From: Acidobacteriota bacterium
GTDB taxonomy: Bacteria; Acidobacteriota; Terriglobia; Terriglobales; Acidobacteriaceae
DNA length: 64,000 nucleotides
Direction of reading: 5' to 3'
Assembly (NCBI GenBank): GCA_013289795.1
Contig: JABCZH010000002.1
Coordinates: forward strand, 310,001-374,000
The notes below the pieces were generated by a model. That model saw nothing but the letters and a program-made list of their open reading frames with translations, was not told the DNA's origin and did not search any database. Below are positions 1-9,894 of this stretch, in pieces (position 1 is the first letter of the stretch; every line of letters starts with the position of its first letter). The position numbers and the translations under genes were made by a program.

Positions 1-2
1 TG

Positions 3-716
3 ATCCGGGAATCTCTTGCGGCCATGCAGAAACAAGCGGCAGGAATGGAGAATCCGCTGCTTGAGGCAGGATCGTTCAACGCCGGACGCCGGGTTGCGTT
101 CCGCCATCAGGGCAAGGTCTTCGAACCGATCGCCGGCCAGTTCATGCTTGATTTTGCTCCCCGTGACAATGTGGTCACTCGGAACTCGATTGCGATGGTC
201 AAGCCGGCCGCTGAGCCCAAAGATGTGACCGAGCTCTTCGCCCGCGGAATCGCCCTGGAAGAAGACCCCACCACGCAGACGCAGGCGATTGCGGTTTATC
301 AGGCGGTGCTGGATCAGGACCCTGAGCACGCCGCCGCCAATATTAATCTAGGAACGCTCTACTACAACCGCCAGGATTACGCTCTGGCCGAAAAGCACTA
401 CCGCTTGGCGATTGGGATTGATCCGCGTTATGCCCTGGCCTACTTCGACTTGGGCAATGTGCTGGACGAGACCGGGCGGGTGATGAAGGCAATCCAAGCC
501 TATAGTACTGCCCTACAACTCGCTCCCACCTACGGTGATGCCCATTACAACGTCGCCTTGGCTTACGAGAAAATCAAACAACCTCGCAAAGCGTTGCAAC
601 ACTGGCGCGCCTATTTGAAGCTCGATACGGTTGGCCCCTGGGCGGTCCATGCCCGCAACCAGATCAAGCGCATTCTGCAGACGGACGGACTGAAACTGGT
701 GCGTGCTTCTGACTGA
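3..716 (+). CDS. TPR-repeat protein, 5' end cut by window edge
   Basis: The reading frame is open to the window edge: codons before the first ATG (base 24) are in frame with no stop, so the true start probably lies outside. The visible part has a short basic segment (GRRVAFRHQGKVFEP) followed by at least three tetratricopeptide repeats with typical signatures (INLGTLYYNRQDYALAEKHY, AYFDLGNVLDETGR, AHYNVALAYEKIKQPRKAL). TPRs mediate protein-protein contacts; no enzymatic motif is visible. From memory of acidobacterial genomes, similar C-terminal regions occur behind a MerR-type DNA-binding domain, which would lie upstream of the window; this is an inference. The C-terminus (KRILQTDGLKLV) is complete. 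Confidence 0.75.
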   Translation: MRESLAAMQKQAAGMENPLLEAGSFNAGRRVAFRHQGKVFEPIAGQFMLDFAPRDNVVTRNSIAMVKPAAEPKDVTELFARGIALEEDPTTQTQAIAVYQAVLDQDPEHAAANINLGTLYYNRQDYALAEKHYRLAIGIDPRYALAYFDLGNVLDETGRVMKAIQAYSTALQLAPTYGDAHYNVALAYEKIKQPRKALQHWRAYLKLDTVGPWAVHARNQIKRILQTDGLKLVRASD

Positions 717-791
717 ATTCTCAGCTGACTTTCCTGCTTTCCCGGCATTTTTTGACGGAACCTCATAAGTGTCCTTTGCGTAGCCTTAGTC

Positions 792-1514
792 ATGATGATC
801 TTGCTGCGTCAAAAATCGATGGTTCTGCTGTACTGCGTCCTGTTCGCGGGCGTCTTGCATACGCTTAACGCGTCTGCCGAAGACCACGATTCCATGAGCT
901 GTCCGGGGACGCTGCCGGCCACTCATGCGACCCTGGCCGATGGCGACCAAAACAGAGCCAGCCATCTGCAAGTGAGCCGCAAGATTGACGCCGGGGCAGA
1001 ATTCGATCTCGACATCTGCGCTGCCGATGTCACCCTCACCGCAACCACGGACAACACGCTTCGAGTCACGGTGGATATCGAGAACCCGTCACAACAGCAC
1101 ACGGCTGCCGATTACCTGCAGAAACTCGACATCACAACCTCTCACGTGAAGCTGCAGTTGCATCTGTTCCGGCCACTCCACGCCAAGGTTACGATAGAGC
1201 TTCCCGCGGCGACGCCGGAGTTTACCGCCAACCTGGGTCGTGGTGATCTCACTCTGACGGCGGACCGGATTGGCGGCAAGCGCGAGACCATCAACGTCGG
1301 TTACGGTCACGTGGATTTCCAGGGCAACGCCGATGCCTACGAAGACCTGCAAGTGAACGTTGGACTGGGCAGCCTGCACGACCATCGCAAAGACGGTCGA
1401 AGCCACCGCTTCATCGTTGCTCGCTCATTCGAAGGTACGGGCCGGGGATCGATCACGGTGAATGTGGGCATGGGCAGCGTGGACCTGAATCCCGGACAAA
1501 GCAAGCCCATCTAG
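792..1514 (+). CDS. Secreted DUF4097-like (adhesin-type beta-sheet) protein
   Basis: 240 residues. An N-terminal hydrophobic signal-like segment (residues 8-28, LLYCVLFAGVLHTL) is followed by a predicted mostly-beta region with alternating Asp/Gly/Thr strands (residues 60-235). The pattern of short repeated beta turns (NLGRGDLTLTADRIGG, NVGYGHVDFQGNADAYED, NVGLGSLHDH, NVGMGSVDL) resembles the DUF4097 putative adhesin fold, in which auto-transporter-like beta coils are built from degenerate repeats. No catalytic residues are evident. Two consecutive ATG codons (792 and 795) could start translation, and no clear Shine-Dalgarno sequence separates them. It converges with the glycosidase-like gene, whose stop lies only 7 bases away. 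Function unknown. Confidence 0.7.
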   Translation: MMILLRQKSMVLLYCVLFAGVLHTLNASAEDHDSMSCPGTLPATHATLADGDQNRASHLQVSRKIDAGAEFDLDICAADVTLTATTDNTLRVTVDIENPSQQHTAADYLQKLDITTSHVKLQLHLFRPLHAKVTIELPAATPEFTANLGRGDLTLTADRIGGKRETINVGYGHVDFQGNADAYEDLQVNVGLGSLHDHRKDGRSHRFIVARSFEGTGRGSITVNVGMGSVDLNPGQSKPI

Positions 1515-1520
1515 CGGCTA

Positions 1521-3695
1521 CTACTTCCCAATCTTCCCCCGGATAACCACGATCGAGGCCGGCGGCAAGTCGTATGACGTGTCTCTTCCGGCGTTTTGTT
1601 TAATGTGCCGCACCGGGCCGTCGGGGTCCGCCCGGCCGGGCAGATACGCCACTATCGGCCAGGCGCTGGGTTCCTCGGCGTGCGCGGAAAAGCGTGTGCT
1701 GGCAGCATGCCACTGATATTGATTCCTGCCGAATTCCGCAATTTCCACCGGACCTGCGAACCCGCTCGTGCCGCTTCCCAACTGGTCTTCGAAAGCAATT
1801 TTCACGCTGTGGCCATTGTGTTGATCGCGATTCACAATCATGAGCGACCATTGGCCGTCGGGACGCTTCAATGCGTAGGTGGTGACCAGCGCATGGCCGG
1901 CGCCGTCGTCCACATCGCTCTTTGCGGGAAACAGGTCGTGCGCACCCCAGCCTGGCTGTACCCACTCCAGGTTGATCATCTGCGACGCAAAGAACTGCGA
2001 TAGCGGCTGCTCAATCTGATATCCGGGCCCGACCGTAAACATCCCGAAGGTTCCTGGAGAGTCGTTGCAACCGTGCTCCATGAACAGGTGCAGGTAGTGA
2101 AAATGATAGACTGCGGCTCCTCCTGCGTTGAGGAACGAACCAATGTAGTCGGCAAGCCACAGCCCGGCAAACAGGTCCATCGAAGTTTCGCTCGCGGCCG
2201 AGGAGAAATTCGACTCGGTGATGAATATGGGAACGCTCGCCGGCAAGCCGTCCCCGCGCCAGACTTGCATGATGTGGGTAACAAGGTCAGGTTCATCGTA
2301 CAGACTGCCCCATGGGATGCGGCAAGGATCGTAGGGGTAGTGTTCGAACGAGAAAAATGCGAGGTCGTTCATGCGGTCGTGTGCTTTCAAGTAGTCGAGA
2401 AACCGGCCTAGCCATGAGACTTTACCGCTTGCATCGGGCCAGACTTCGATGTCTTTGTTTTCTCCTGTGAACGACGGGCCGCCCAGCTTCAGCGTCGGAT
2501 CGACGCGATGCAACGCAGTTGCGAACTGGAGATACAGTGCCGCGTAGTCTTCTGGCAGATCGAATTGGCCATCAGGCTCTTCGCCCATCTCCACGTAGGA
2601 AATCGGATAGTTGCGGGCCTTCAAATAGGCAATTTCGGCGGCCGCGTTTTCCGGCGTGTCATAGAGCATCGCGATTGGCACCATGGCCGGCAGGCCGCGA
2701 GTAACGCCACTGGTGAAGAAAAGATCAAAGCCCACTTGCGCCTGGGTGGTTGAGCCCTCGTCGCCAGGCGCGTGCCAGGGATCGACCGAGGAGCAGTAGG
2801 TAGTGGTCTGTTCCTGGTCAGCAGTGTGCCGGACGATGTCATGGAACGCGCCATCCGCGGTTGTGGTTCCGACGTAGAGTTCGCTGATCGCGTAGCCAAC
2901 ACAGTTTCTAGGATCGGAAGACCCATGAGAATCACATGTATTCGATGACTCCGTCATCCAAATGCGCAGGTAGCGCAGCGGCAGAGGCGTAGGACTCAGG
3001 CGAATGGTCTCCGATCCGCCTTTGCCGAGGCTAACTTCGCCTCGAGCGAAGGTCTGCCACACTCCACGGGTTGGAGCTTTGATGGGATCTTCTCCAGTCC
3101 AATACTGGACGATGTAGTGGGTAGCGTAGGGCGCACCCCAATCGACGCGGATGCTGTCCACGGACTGAATCTGTGTCAGGTCGACCACGACCCACTGCGG
3201 ATGCAAAGCGTCGCTTTCACCGGTGAAGCGCTGGGTCAGATAAGGGTTGCTCTTCCAGTAGGAGTGCTCATCGCCGTCGGTCATGCGCGAAAAGCCGGTG
3301 TTATCCGTGCCGTCATTGCGGGTAAAACCGCGGTGCGGCAGCGCGTATCCGAAGGAATAACGAATCGGCTCGCCGGGAATAGCCGAGCCGGTAAAGTAGC
3401 CTTTGCCGGTGGGATCACTCCAGGTACCGCTTGGATTCCAGTGCCAGGCCTCGACTGCGAGCTCCGTGTTCTGCCGATAGCTTACGGGTTGCCAGCCAGC
3501 AGCGAATACCTTTTCGAGGGAAGCCGGCTCCAGGTCCTTATCAATTGCCGCCACGGGAATACGATCGATGCCCGCGCCCAAAGTTTGGTTAGGTACGAAG
3601 TGATTGGTGGCGTGGCCGGGAGTGATATCGACCTGAATGGTTTGGGCTGCGGCAATACTGGATGTGAGGAAAAAAGCAGTGATCAGTTTCTTCAA
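1521..3695 (-). CDS. Secreted discoidin-domain glycoside hydrolase-like protein
   Basis: About 724 residues from the preferred TTG start at 3695, which is preceded by GGAG at a good distance and immediately opens a signal peptide (LKKLITAFFLTSSIAAAQ); the longer frame to 3755 adds a non-signal leader. The middle carries an F5/8 type C (discoidin) carbohydrate-binding module (WVVVDLTQIQSVDSIRVDWG ... LRYLRIWMTESS). The C-terminal half looks like a clan GH-A TIM barrel: YVEMGEEPDG offers the acid/base Glu and IFITESNFSS the nucleophile Glu near the ends of strands 4 and 7. Likely an exported polysaccharide-active enzyme; substrate and exact family (GH39, GH79 and GH30 are candidates) cannot be fixed by eye. 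No polysaccharide-utilisation transporter lies next to it. Confidence 0.7.
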   Translation of the reverse strand: MKKLITAFFLTSSIAAAQTIQVDITPGHATNHFVPNQTLGAGIDRIPVAAIDKDLEPASLEKVFAAGWQPVSYRQNTELAVEAWHWNPSGTWSDPTGKGYFTGSAIPGEPIRYSFGYALPHRGFTRNDGTDNTGFSRMTDGDEHSYWKSNPYLTQRFTGESDALHPQWVVVDLTQIQSVDSIRVDWGAPYATHYIVQYWTGEDPIKAPTRGVWQTFARGEVSLGKGGSETIRLSPTPLPLRYLRIWMTESSNTCDSHGSSDPRNCVGYAISELYVGTTTADGAFHDIVRHTADQEQTTTYCSSVDPWHAPGDEGSTTQAQVGFDLFFTSGVTRGLPAMVPIAMLYDTPENAAAEIAYLKARNYPISYVEMGEEPDGQFDLPEDYAALYLQFATALHRVDPTLKLGGPSFTGENKDIEVWPDASGKVSWLGRFLDYLKAHDRMNDLAFFSFEHYPYDPCRIPWGSLYDEPDLVTHIMQVWRGDGLPASVPIFITESNFSSAASETSMDLFAGLWLADYIGSFLNAGGAAVYHFHYLHLFMEHGCNDSPGTFGMFTVGPGYQIEQPLSQFFASQMINLEWVQPGWGAHDLFPAKSDVDDGAGHALVTTYALKRPDGQWSLMIVNRDQHNGHSVKIAFEDQLGSGTSGFAGPVEIAEFGRNQYQWHAASTRFSAHAEEPSAWPIVAYLPGRADPDGPVRHIKQNAGRDTSYDLPPASIVVIRGKIGK

Positions 3696-3810
3696 GACAG
3701 TATTCTCCGGGATCTTGGAGTTTTGAGCCCTCAGTGTAATTCCAATTGAAAGCATTTAATAGGGCATATTTCGAGGTTCTGAGCGCGACCGCTGAGCATC
3801 TGTCCGAAAA

Positions 3811-3819
3811 TGCTAGAAT
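3811..3819 (+). promoter_or_regulatory. Extended -10 promoter element upstream of acyl-CoA dehydrogenase
   Basis: TGCTAGAAT matches the extended -10 form (TGn followed by TAGAAT, five of six bases of TATAAT). The hexamer about 16 bases further upstream is only a weak -35 match, as is usual for extended -10 promoters. It lies about 35 bases before the acyl-CoA dehydrogenase start in the gap shared with the divergent glycosidase-like gene. Confidence 0.4.
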
Positions 3820-3854
3820 TCTTGGGTCGCTAGTCTGCTTCCAAAGGTGCTCTC

Positions 3855-5030
<1,176 letters not shown>

Positions 5031-5049
5031 CAACGTAGCAGGCCGAGTC

Positions 5050-5844
5050 TCAGTTCCGGCGCGCGGGCTTTGCCCGCGACAAGTCTCGGATCAAGTGCTT
5101 GAAGTCAGCAGGGGTTTCGCATTCAATCGCAATCGCCTCTCCCGACCGGGGATGGACAAATTGAAGAGACGCGGCATGGAGAGCCACGCGATCAATCAAC
5201 TCCTCGGTCGCTTCCGCAGGGTGGTATTTCCTGTCGCCGATCACCGGATGGCCAATCGCCGAAAACTGTACCCGGATCTGATTCTGTAATCCCGTCACCA
5301 GCTCAACCTGCACGAGCGTGGCATCCGCAAAAAGGCGTTCCACGGAATACCGCAACTCGGCGCGAGCCCCGCGCGGGTCTTTCGCTGTGCTCAACTGTTG
5401 ATGCATTCCTTCCCGACGAAAATAGTGCACCAGCGTTCCTGACTGAGCCTCGAGACGTCCACGTACTACGGCCAGGTACTTCCTCACCGGAGTATGCGCA
5501 AGAAATTGTTGTATGAGCACATCACGATCGGGCCTGGCCTTCGCAAACAATAGCGCTCCCGAGGCAAAACGATCAATGCGATGAACGATCCAGGCGCGCC
5601 CTTTGTTCGCTTGAAGGCTCGCCGCCAGCACCGACAAAGCCGACGGAGTCTCGGAACCCTGAATCGGCACCGCAAGAAGGCCAGGCGGTTTGTTGAGGAC
5701 AACTACGGCGTCGTCTTCGTAAAGCACCGAAACTTCCCGCGAGAAACGCGGCCGACGCCGGTCCTGCTGTGTCGAGCCCCGGCGATCCGAAGCCCTACCC
5801 GGCTTTCCGGGACGACTACCAGCATTTCGGCGGAGTTTCTTCAT
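5050..5844 (-). CDS. RluA-family RNA pseudouridine synthase
   Basis: 264 residues. Converts specific uridines of rRNA or tRNA to pseudouridine. The catalytic motif is IVHRIDRFASGALLFAK, equivalent to HRLDxxTSG with the catalytic Asp in HRID. The N-terminal VLYEDDAVVVLNKPPGLLAVP segment and the later LVTGLQNQIRVQFSAIGHPVIGDRKY segment are typical of the family. The first 40 residues are rich in Arg, Lys and Gly (SRPGKPGRASDRRGSTQQ), probably a disordered RNA-binding tail rather than an S4 domain. The ATG start has AGGGAA close upstream. It is convergent with the acyl-CoA dehydrogenase. Which RNA site is modified cannot be told. Confidence 0.9.
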   Translation of the reverse strand: MKKLRRNAGSRPGKPGRASDRRGSTQQDRRRPRFSREVSVLYEDDAVVVLNKPPGLLAVPIQGSETPSALSVLAASLQANKGRAWIVHRIDRFASGALLFAKARPDRDVLIQQFLAHTPVRKYLAVVRGRLEAQSGTLVHYFRREGMHQQLSTAKDPRGARAELRYSVERLFADATLVQVELVTGLQNQIRVQFSAIGHPVIGDRKYHPAEATEELIDRVALHAASLQFVHPRSGEAIAIECETPADFKHLIRDLSRAKPARRN

Positions 5845-6114
5845 TTCCCTATACGCATCACGATCGGGCCATTATCAGGCTATTCGGCTGACCATCGCAC
5901 ATTTTAAGGCCCACGGCCCGCAAGTCACCTTCGTAATACAGACTGGTTACCTTTATTGTGCACCCGCTTGCATCCTAGCGCTTCACCAACGACCCTACAA
6001 TCCCACCTAAGTTATCTTCCAGCAACATGTTACAGAAACCCCGTCTGATGGCGTTCTAGCTGCACTTGCCCATGCGCCTGCTTACTTGTCGAGGGGCGCA
6101 GATCGGGGTGGCCA

Positions 6115-6525
6115 TTGTTGAGTTGGACGTCGGATAACGCGCTTCTGGTTCCTACCCAAAAGCCCAAAGCCAAGCATTCCATGCTTCCGGTGTTCGTCGT
6201 GCTGTTCCTCGTTTCCTATGGCCTCATGACCCTGCTGGTCGTGGAGCAGGGACGCACGATTGACAATCAACGTTCCCTGATCCAATCGCTCTTCGATGAC
6301 AGCGCGAAACTGACCCAGTTACGAATCAAGAACCAGCAAGCCCAAGCCCAGGCCCAGGCTGCGGCTAAAGCCCACTCCAAGGCGCAGTCTCCGTCGACCC
6401 AGGACAAACCGCAAGCTCGTGCCAAGAACGACCCTAACGCCGGCAAGCTTCGGAAACCTCCGCAAAAACCGCCCACGGACACCGCCACCATGGAAGATGA
6501 GCGCAGAAGCGTGAGTCGCATCTGA
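6115..6525 (+). CDS. Small single-pass membrane protein with Ala/Gln-rich coil
   Basis: Up to 136 residues from a TTG; the ATG at 6181 is an alternative start that leads straight into the membrane segment. One transmembrane helix (MLPVFVVLFLVSYGLMTLLV) is followed by a short coiled-coil-like stretch, an Ala/Gln run (QQAQAQAQAAAKAHSKAQ) and a basic, Pro-rich tail. This arrangement resembles small division- or envelope-associated proteins, but no family is recognised. The next small gene begins 20 bases downstream, so the two may be co-transcribed. Coding status rests on open frame and clear TM segment only. Confidence 0.5.
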   Translation: MLSWTSDNALLVPTQKPKAKHSMLPVFVVLFLVSYGLMTLLVVEQGRTIDNQRSLIQSLFDDSAKLTQLRIKNQQAQAQAQAAAKAHSKAQSPSTQDKPQARAKNDPNAGKLRKPPQKPPTDTATMEDERRSVSRI

Positions 6526-6545
6526 ATTTCGGGCCAGGAAATTCC

Positions 6546-6797
6546 ATGAAAGTCCTGGCGATGCTGTTATTCACGTTGTCTCTCCCCGGTACCCGCCTGG
6601 CGCCGCCGTTGCGCCCTTCCGTCGATCCTCAAGCTTCCCGCCAGTCCGCCAACCACGGCCAATGGTACCTTGCCGACACCGGTCACGCCGTCTTCTGCTA
6701 CGGCCCAGTTAAGCTGGTGAAGGACTCCACGGGCGGCCTGCAACGCGTGGCCACCTTCTGCCGGGGTAACAAGGCCATGGTGCCGCTTAAGGACTAG
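6546..6797 (+). CDS. Small secreted hypothetical protein
   Basis: 83 residues with AGGAAA before the ATG. The N-terminus (MKVLAMLLFTLSLPG) is a plausible signal peptide. The mature part contains two Cys (HAVFCYGP and VATFCRGNKAMVPLKD) about 20 residues apart, which could form a disulfide after export. No family is recognised. It sits between the small membrane protein and the ferredoxin-like gene, on the same strand with short gaps, so a three-gene transcript is possible. Confidence 0.5.
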   Translation: MKVLAMLLFTLSLPGTRLAPPLRPSVDPQASRQSANHGQWYLADTGHAVFCYGPVKLVKDSTGGLQRVATFCRGNKAMVPLKD

Positions 6798-6846
6798 CCA
6801 GCCGCTCCCCCGCTCGTCAGAACACCAAATCCTGTACATTCTCTTA

Positions 6847-7206
6847 ATGCCCAAGTTTGAGAAGCATATCTTCATCTGCGGGAACCAGCGGCCGGAGGGG
6901 CATCCCCGCGGCTGTTGCGATCCTGTCGGCCAAGCCGAGTTACAGAAACTATTCAAGCAGAAGCTGGCGGAGCGCGGACTGAAAGGCAGGGTCAGGGCCA
7001 ACCAGTCGGGCTGCCTCGACCAATGCGAGCACGGTCCGAATCTAGTGGTTTATCCCGAGGCGGTGTGGTACGGCGGCGTGAAGCCCGCAGACGTCGACGA
7101 GATCATCGACGCCCATATCGTCGGCGGCAAACCCGTCGAGCGACTGATGATGAAAGACTCCTGCATCAACGCCCAGAGTTGCGAACACAAGCCGAGAAAA
7201 CTCTAA
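6847..7206 (+). CDS. Thioredoxin-like [2Fe-2S] ferredoxin
   Basis: 119 residues. Matches the thioredoxin-fold [2Fe-2S] ferredoxin family, related to the NuoE/HoxE cluster domain, which carries one 2Fe-2S cluster for electron transfer. Likely cluster ligands are Cys11 (HIFICGNQRPEG), Cys23 or Cys24 (PRGCCDPVG), and the pair in SGCLDQCEHGPNLVVYP, giving the C-x(11-12)-C then C-x3-C layout of the family. VWYGGVKPADVDEIIDAHI is the typical C-terminal strand and helix. The redox partner is unknown. The start lies just after a TACATT-containing AT-rich stretch without a strong Shine-Dalgarno sequence. Confidence 0.85.
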   Translation: MPKFEKHIFICGNQRPEGHPRGCCDPVGQAELQKLFKQKLAERGLKGRVRANQSGCLDQCEHGPNLVVYPEAVWYGGVKPADVDEIIDAHIVGGKPVERLMMKDSCINAQSCEHKPRKL

Positions 7207-7226
7207 AGCTGAGTGGGAGGCAGTTT

Positions 7227-7255
7227 GGAGCCGCCGCCGGTGCAGCGGCGGCTCC
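7227..7255. other. GC-rich perfect hairpin between convergent genes
   Basis: An 11-bp perfect stem (GGAGCCGCCGC / GCGGCGGCTCC) with a 7-base loop lies between the stops of the ferredoxin gene and the convergent arylsulfotransferase-like gene. No T-run follows on either strand, so it is not a classic intrinsic terminator, but its position fits a role in transcript-end formation or mRNA 3'-end protection. Confidence 0.5.
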
Positions 7256-7263
7256 ACTACCGA

Positions 7264-9095
7264 TTACGGTTGCACATCCGGTGTGTACAAATCGTGCATT
7301 TGGAATGCACGGTAGACCGGGGATGCGGTGGTGAGGCTGAAGGTTCCCGTCTTGTAGTACGACAACGTCGTCCCGCTCGGACCAACAAACCCGGCGTTGT
7401 AGTGCAGACCGTTAGGTTGTCCGTTCTTGTTGATCAGCATCTGCGCCGTGCCCAAGGCAAGTGACTGAACACCCAAGTCAAAGTTGTACTCTAGCGTTGC
7501 CGTCTTGGTGTTCTGATTGATCTTCAACAACTGGCCGCGACTGTCTCCGACCCCGCCGTTCTGCTGTATGCGGGTGTTCCCGTTATCAAACAGCGCAATG
7601 TAGGGATAGGTAAACTGCCATTCCGCATCGTGCTGGTGGGAAAACCACGGATACGGATCATTGGGATCGCCGATGATGGTAAAGTCACCGTCAAGTCCTA
7701 GTCGCCACAGGATGTTCCCCGTGCCCTTACCGTTGCCGTAATCGATCTTGAGCACCCAGTCCTGGTGGCGTAGCGACATCAGAATGCTGCCATCGATCGC
7801 CAGCTGTGCAGAGTTGGCGTGCAGCCAGTCATTCGCAATGGTGTTGGGAGGAGTCAGGGGCGGGCACCCGCCTTGGCCAATCGTGCAAGTCTCACCCAGG
7901 ATCGCCGCACGGGTCGTGGGCAGCATGGTGGAACAATTCCCGCAAGTAGTCGCGTCCCACGACCACACCACCTGAAGTCCTGGGTTCAAAACCACCAGAT
8001 CGTCGATGAAAATATCGGCGCCGTTCTGAATGTTTGGCCCCAGGATATTGTCGTACGAACCGATCATCAGTATGTTTCCGTCAGCCGTGGTCCGGAGCTC
8101 GTGGTCCACATCGGTTAGAAAATGGTGGCCCGCAGCAGTCAACTGCTCATTAACACGGCCAACATTGGTTTCAACGACGGTGTTGCCTGCCACATCGATT
8201 TCACGAAGTGGCTGGGTGTACGGGTCCGACTGCCCATTGCCATAAATCCAGAAGTATCCGCCCGCGACCGGCCGGGTCATGAGTCCGGCCAGACCATCGT
8301 ACGCTGCGTAGTACCATACGACGTTGCCGTTCAGATCGACCCCGGTCGGAACGTGCGGGGCACCGAAGGTATAGACCAGAAAAGGTTCGTTTGCCGCCGC
8401 CGGTGGGGCGGGGCTGGTTACCGTGATCGTCGGCACGCTCACTCCGACGGCGCCAGTGGTCACACTCTTGGTTTGAGTGTGTCCTACTTCAACGCCCCAG
8501 CCACTAACACGCCCGTCATTGAGTACTTGGTGTTGGCCAGCATGCCGGCAACGTAGAAATTCATGCTCAGACCATTGCAGGTCTTCATGGGAGTCAATTG
8601 CTTGACACCCGTGGGACTGATGAACGCCACCAACATGCTGTCTGCCGTCGAGCAGGGTGCGGCGCTGAACAGAGCCACCAGCGGATTGGCCGTGGTAGAA
8701 ATTACTACCGGGTTGGTGCTGCTGGCGATGGCGGTTACGACCATCGGCTGCGTCGCCGTTCCCGTCTTTCCCGTTGTGTTGTTTCTGACGATCACCTGGA
8801 CCTGATAATTTCCTTCCTGTAGCGGCGGATTCCAGGGAAAAGTGTTGAGATAGCCGTAATCGCGGACCAGGGCTAACGTTTGCCCCCCCACATAGAACGA
8901 ATACATCAGCGTTCCTTGATCGGTGTCGCTCGCGGTTGCTGTCCATGTGATCACCGTGCCCACGGGCTGCGGCGAAGCTAGCGAGGGAGCGAGCGAGACC
9001 ACGGGAGTGGCGAAACTCGTCCCCGTCAAAGCCAGTGTGATGGCCACTCCGAGAAAGAGCAGCACATAATTTCGGTGCGTGATTGTGTAGTTCAA
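7264..9095 (-). pseudogene. Arylsulfotransferase-like secreted protein, interrupted by a frameshift
   Basis: Two frames together give one protein. Translation starts at a TTG (9095) five bases after a perfect AGGAGG and runs through a signal peptide (YVLLFLGVAITLALTG) and an Ig-like N-terminal region to a stop at 8484-8486 (VLVAGALK then TAG). The rest continues in another frame from about 8500 (VGHTQTKSVTTG) to 7264 and carries the arylsulfotransferase/ASST propeller features: VYTFGAPHVPTGVDLNGN, DWLHANSAQLAIDGSIL, SLRHQDWVLKIDYG and WFSHQHDAEW, the His/Arg positions expected of sulfuryl-transfer enzymes. The frame upstream of the junction in the second phase is His/Arg/Gly-rich nonsense. 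Genuine decay, sequencing error or programmed shift are all possible; enzyme activity is inferred from family only. Confidence 0.75.
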
Positions 9096-9439
9096 AGTAG
9101 CCTCCTGGGATTGGCTGCCGGGCAAGAATACAAACCAATGAAGGTCGTTAATCCGACTACGCCAGCCTGGCCTTGGGACGCAATGCGAAACGCGCGAGGG
9201 TACACGGACGCACTATTTCCGCTCGTTCCCAGACGGGGGGATTCTAGCGGGTAAGGAACACTCGCGCAAGGAACTCTTTGTAGATTCCAATGAATTACAC
9301 TCGCTATGCGCAACAATCGTGATTAAATGCGCAAGTCTTTGCAGCTTTGGAGTGGGAGCCCTGTCCCGCGAGGTCTTCCAGCGGCGGAAACAACAACGCA
9401 TTGAGATTACAAGACAGCGAATTCTGAACCTCGGCCGGC
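9096..9439. other. Intergenic stretch without recognised gene
   Basis: About 340 bases between the 5' end of the arylsulfotransferase-like gene and the stop of the duplicated-repeat gene, both on the minus strand. Only short overlapping ORFs of biased composition are present. AGGAGG at the left edge is the ribosome-binding site of the TTG-started gene; the promoter should lie here, but no convincing -35/-10 pair was found. No RNA gene was recognised. Confidence 0.5.
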
Positions 9440-9853
9440 CTAGTTGCGAGTCAGCTCACTCTCCTTCACTCCGGTCAGGGTGACGAAGCGAATGGTGCCG
9501 GCGCCATCTTCGAACACCAGCGCCGTGCCCTCAGGGTTGACGACGGCAGTGACCAGATGACCGTATGACTTCGGGATGCCTCCGTGCGTAGGAGTCTTGT
9601 CGTAGCGGGCGAGTTCGCCCTCTTTCATGCCGTTCACGCTAACGAAGCGGATCACACCTTCGGCATCCTCGAAAACCAGTCCGGTGCCGATTTGGTCGGC
9701 AATTCCGGCGACCAGACGGCCATACGATCGCGGAACCACTCCTTGCGTCGGCGCCGCGTTGGCGTGTACGACGGTAGGCTTTCGATTTCCGATTGCGTAC
9801 CCAGCTATCAGCAAGACAAGGCTTGCCAAACCGAGCGAAACTCGTTTGCGCAT
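9440..9853 (-). CDS. Small exported protein with two tandem 50-residue repeats
   Basis: 137 residues; a GAAAGGGG ribosome-binding site precedes the ATG. The N-terminus is one hydrophobic helix after a basic tip (MRKRVSLGLASLVLLIAGYA), a signal peptide or anchor. The rest is an internal duplication: GVVPRSYGRLVAGIADQ...GLVFEDAEGVIRFVSVNG matches GGIPKSYGHLVTAVVNP...ALVFEDGAGTIRFVTLTG, each unit about 50 residues with the core VFEDxxGxIRFV. Predicted all-beta. No family is recognised. It is 40 bases downstream of the multicopper oxidase gene on the same strand, so co-transcription is likely. Confidence 0.65.
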   Translation of the reverse strand: MRKRVSLGLASLVLLIAGYAIGNRKPTVVHANAAPTQGVVPRSYGRLVAGIADQIGTGLVFEDAEGVIRFVSVNGMKEGELARYDKTPTHGGIPKSYGHLVTAVVNPEGTALVFEDGAGTIRFVTLTGVKESELTRN

Positions 9854-9894
9854 TTCTCACACCCCTTTCTTGGTGGCTGGCGCCAGCGCCGATG

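Noticed and set aside
8500-9138. Upstream 200 codons of the open frame that contains the arylsulfotransferase-like catalytic half
   Set aside because: The translation there is His/Gly/Arg-rich and lacks a signal peptide, while the other frame has a strong ribosome-binding site, signal peptide and beta-rich sequence; hence a frameshift and not a longer protein.
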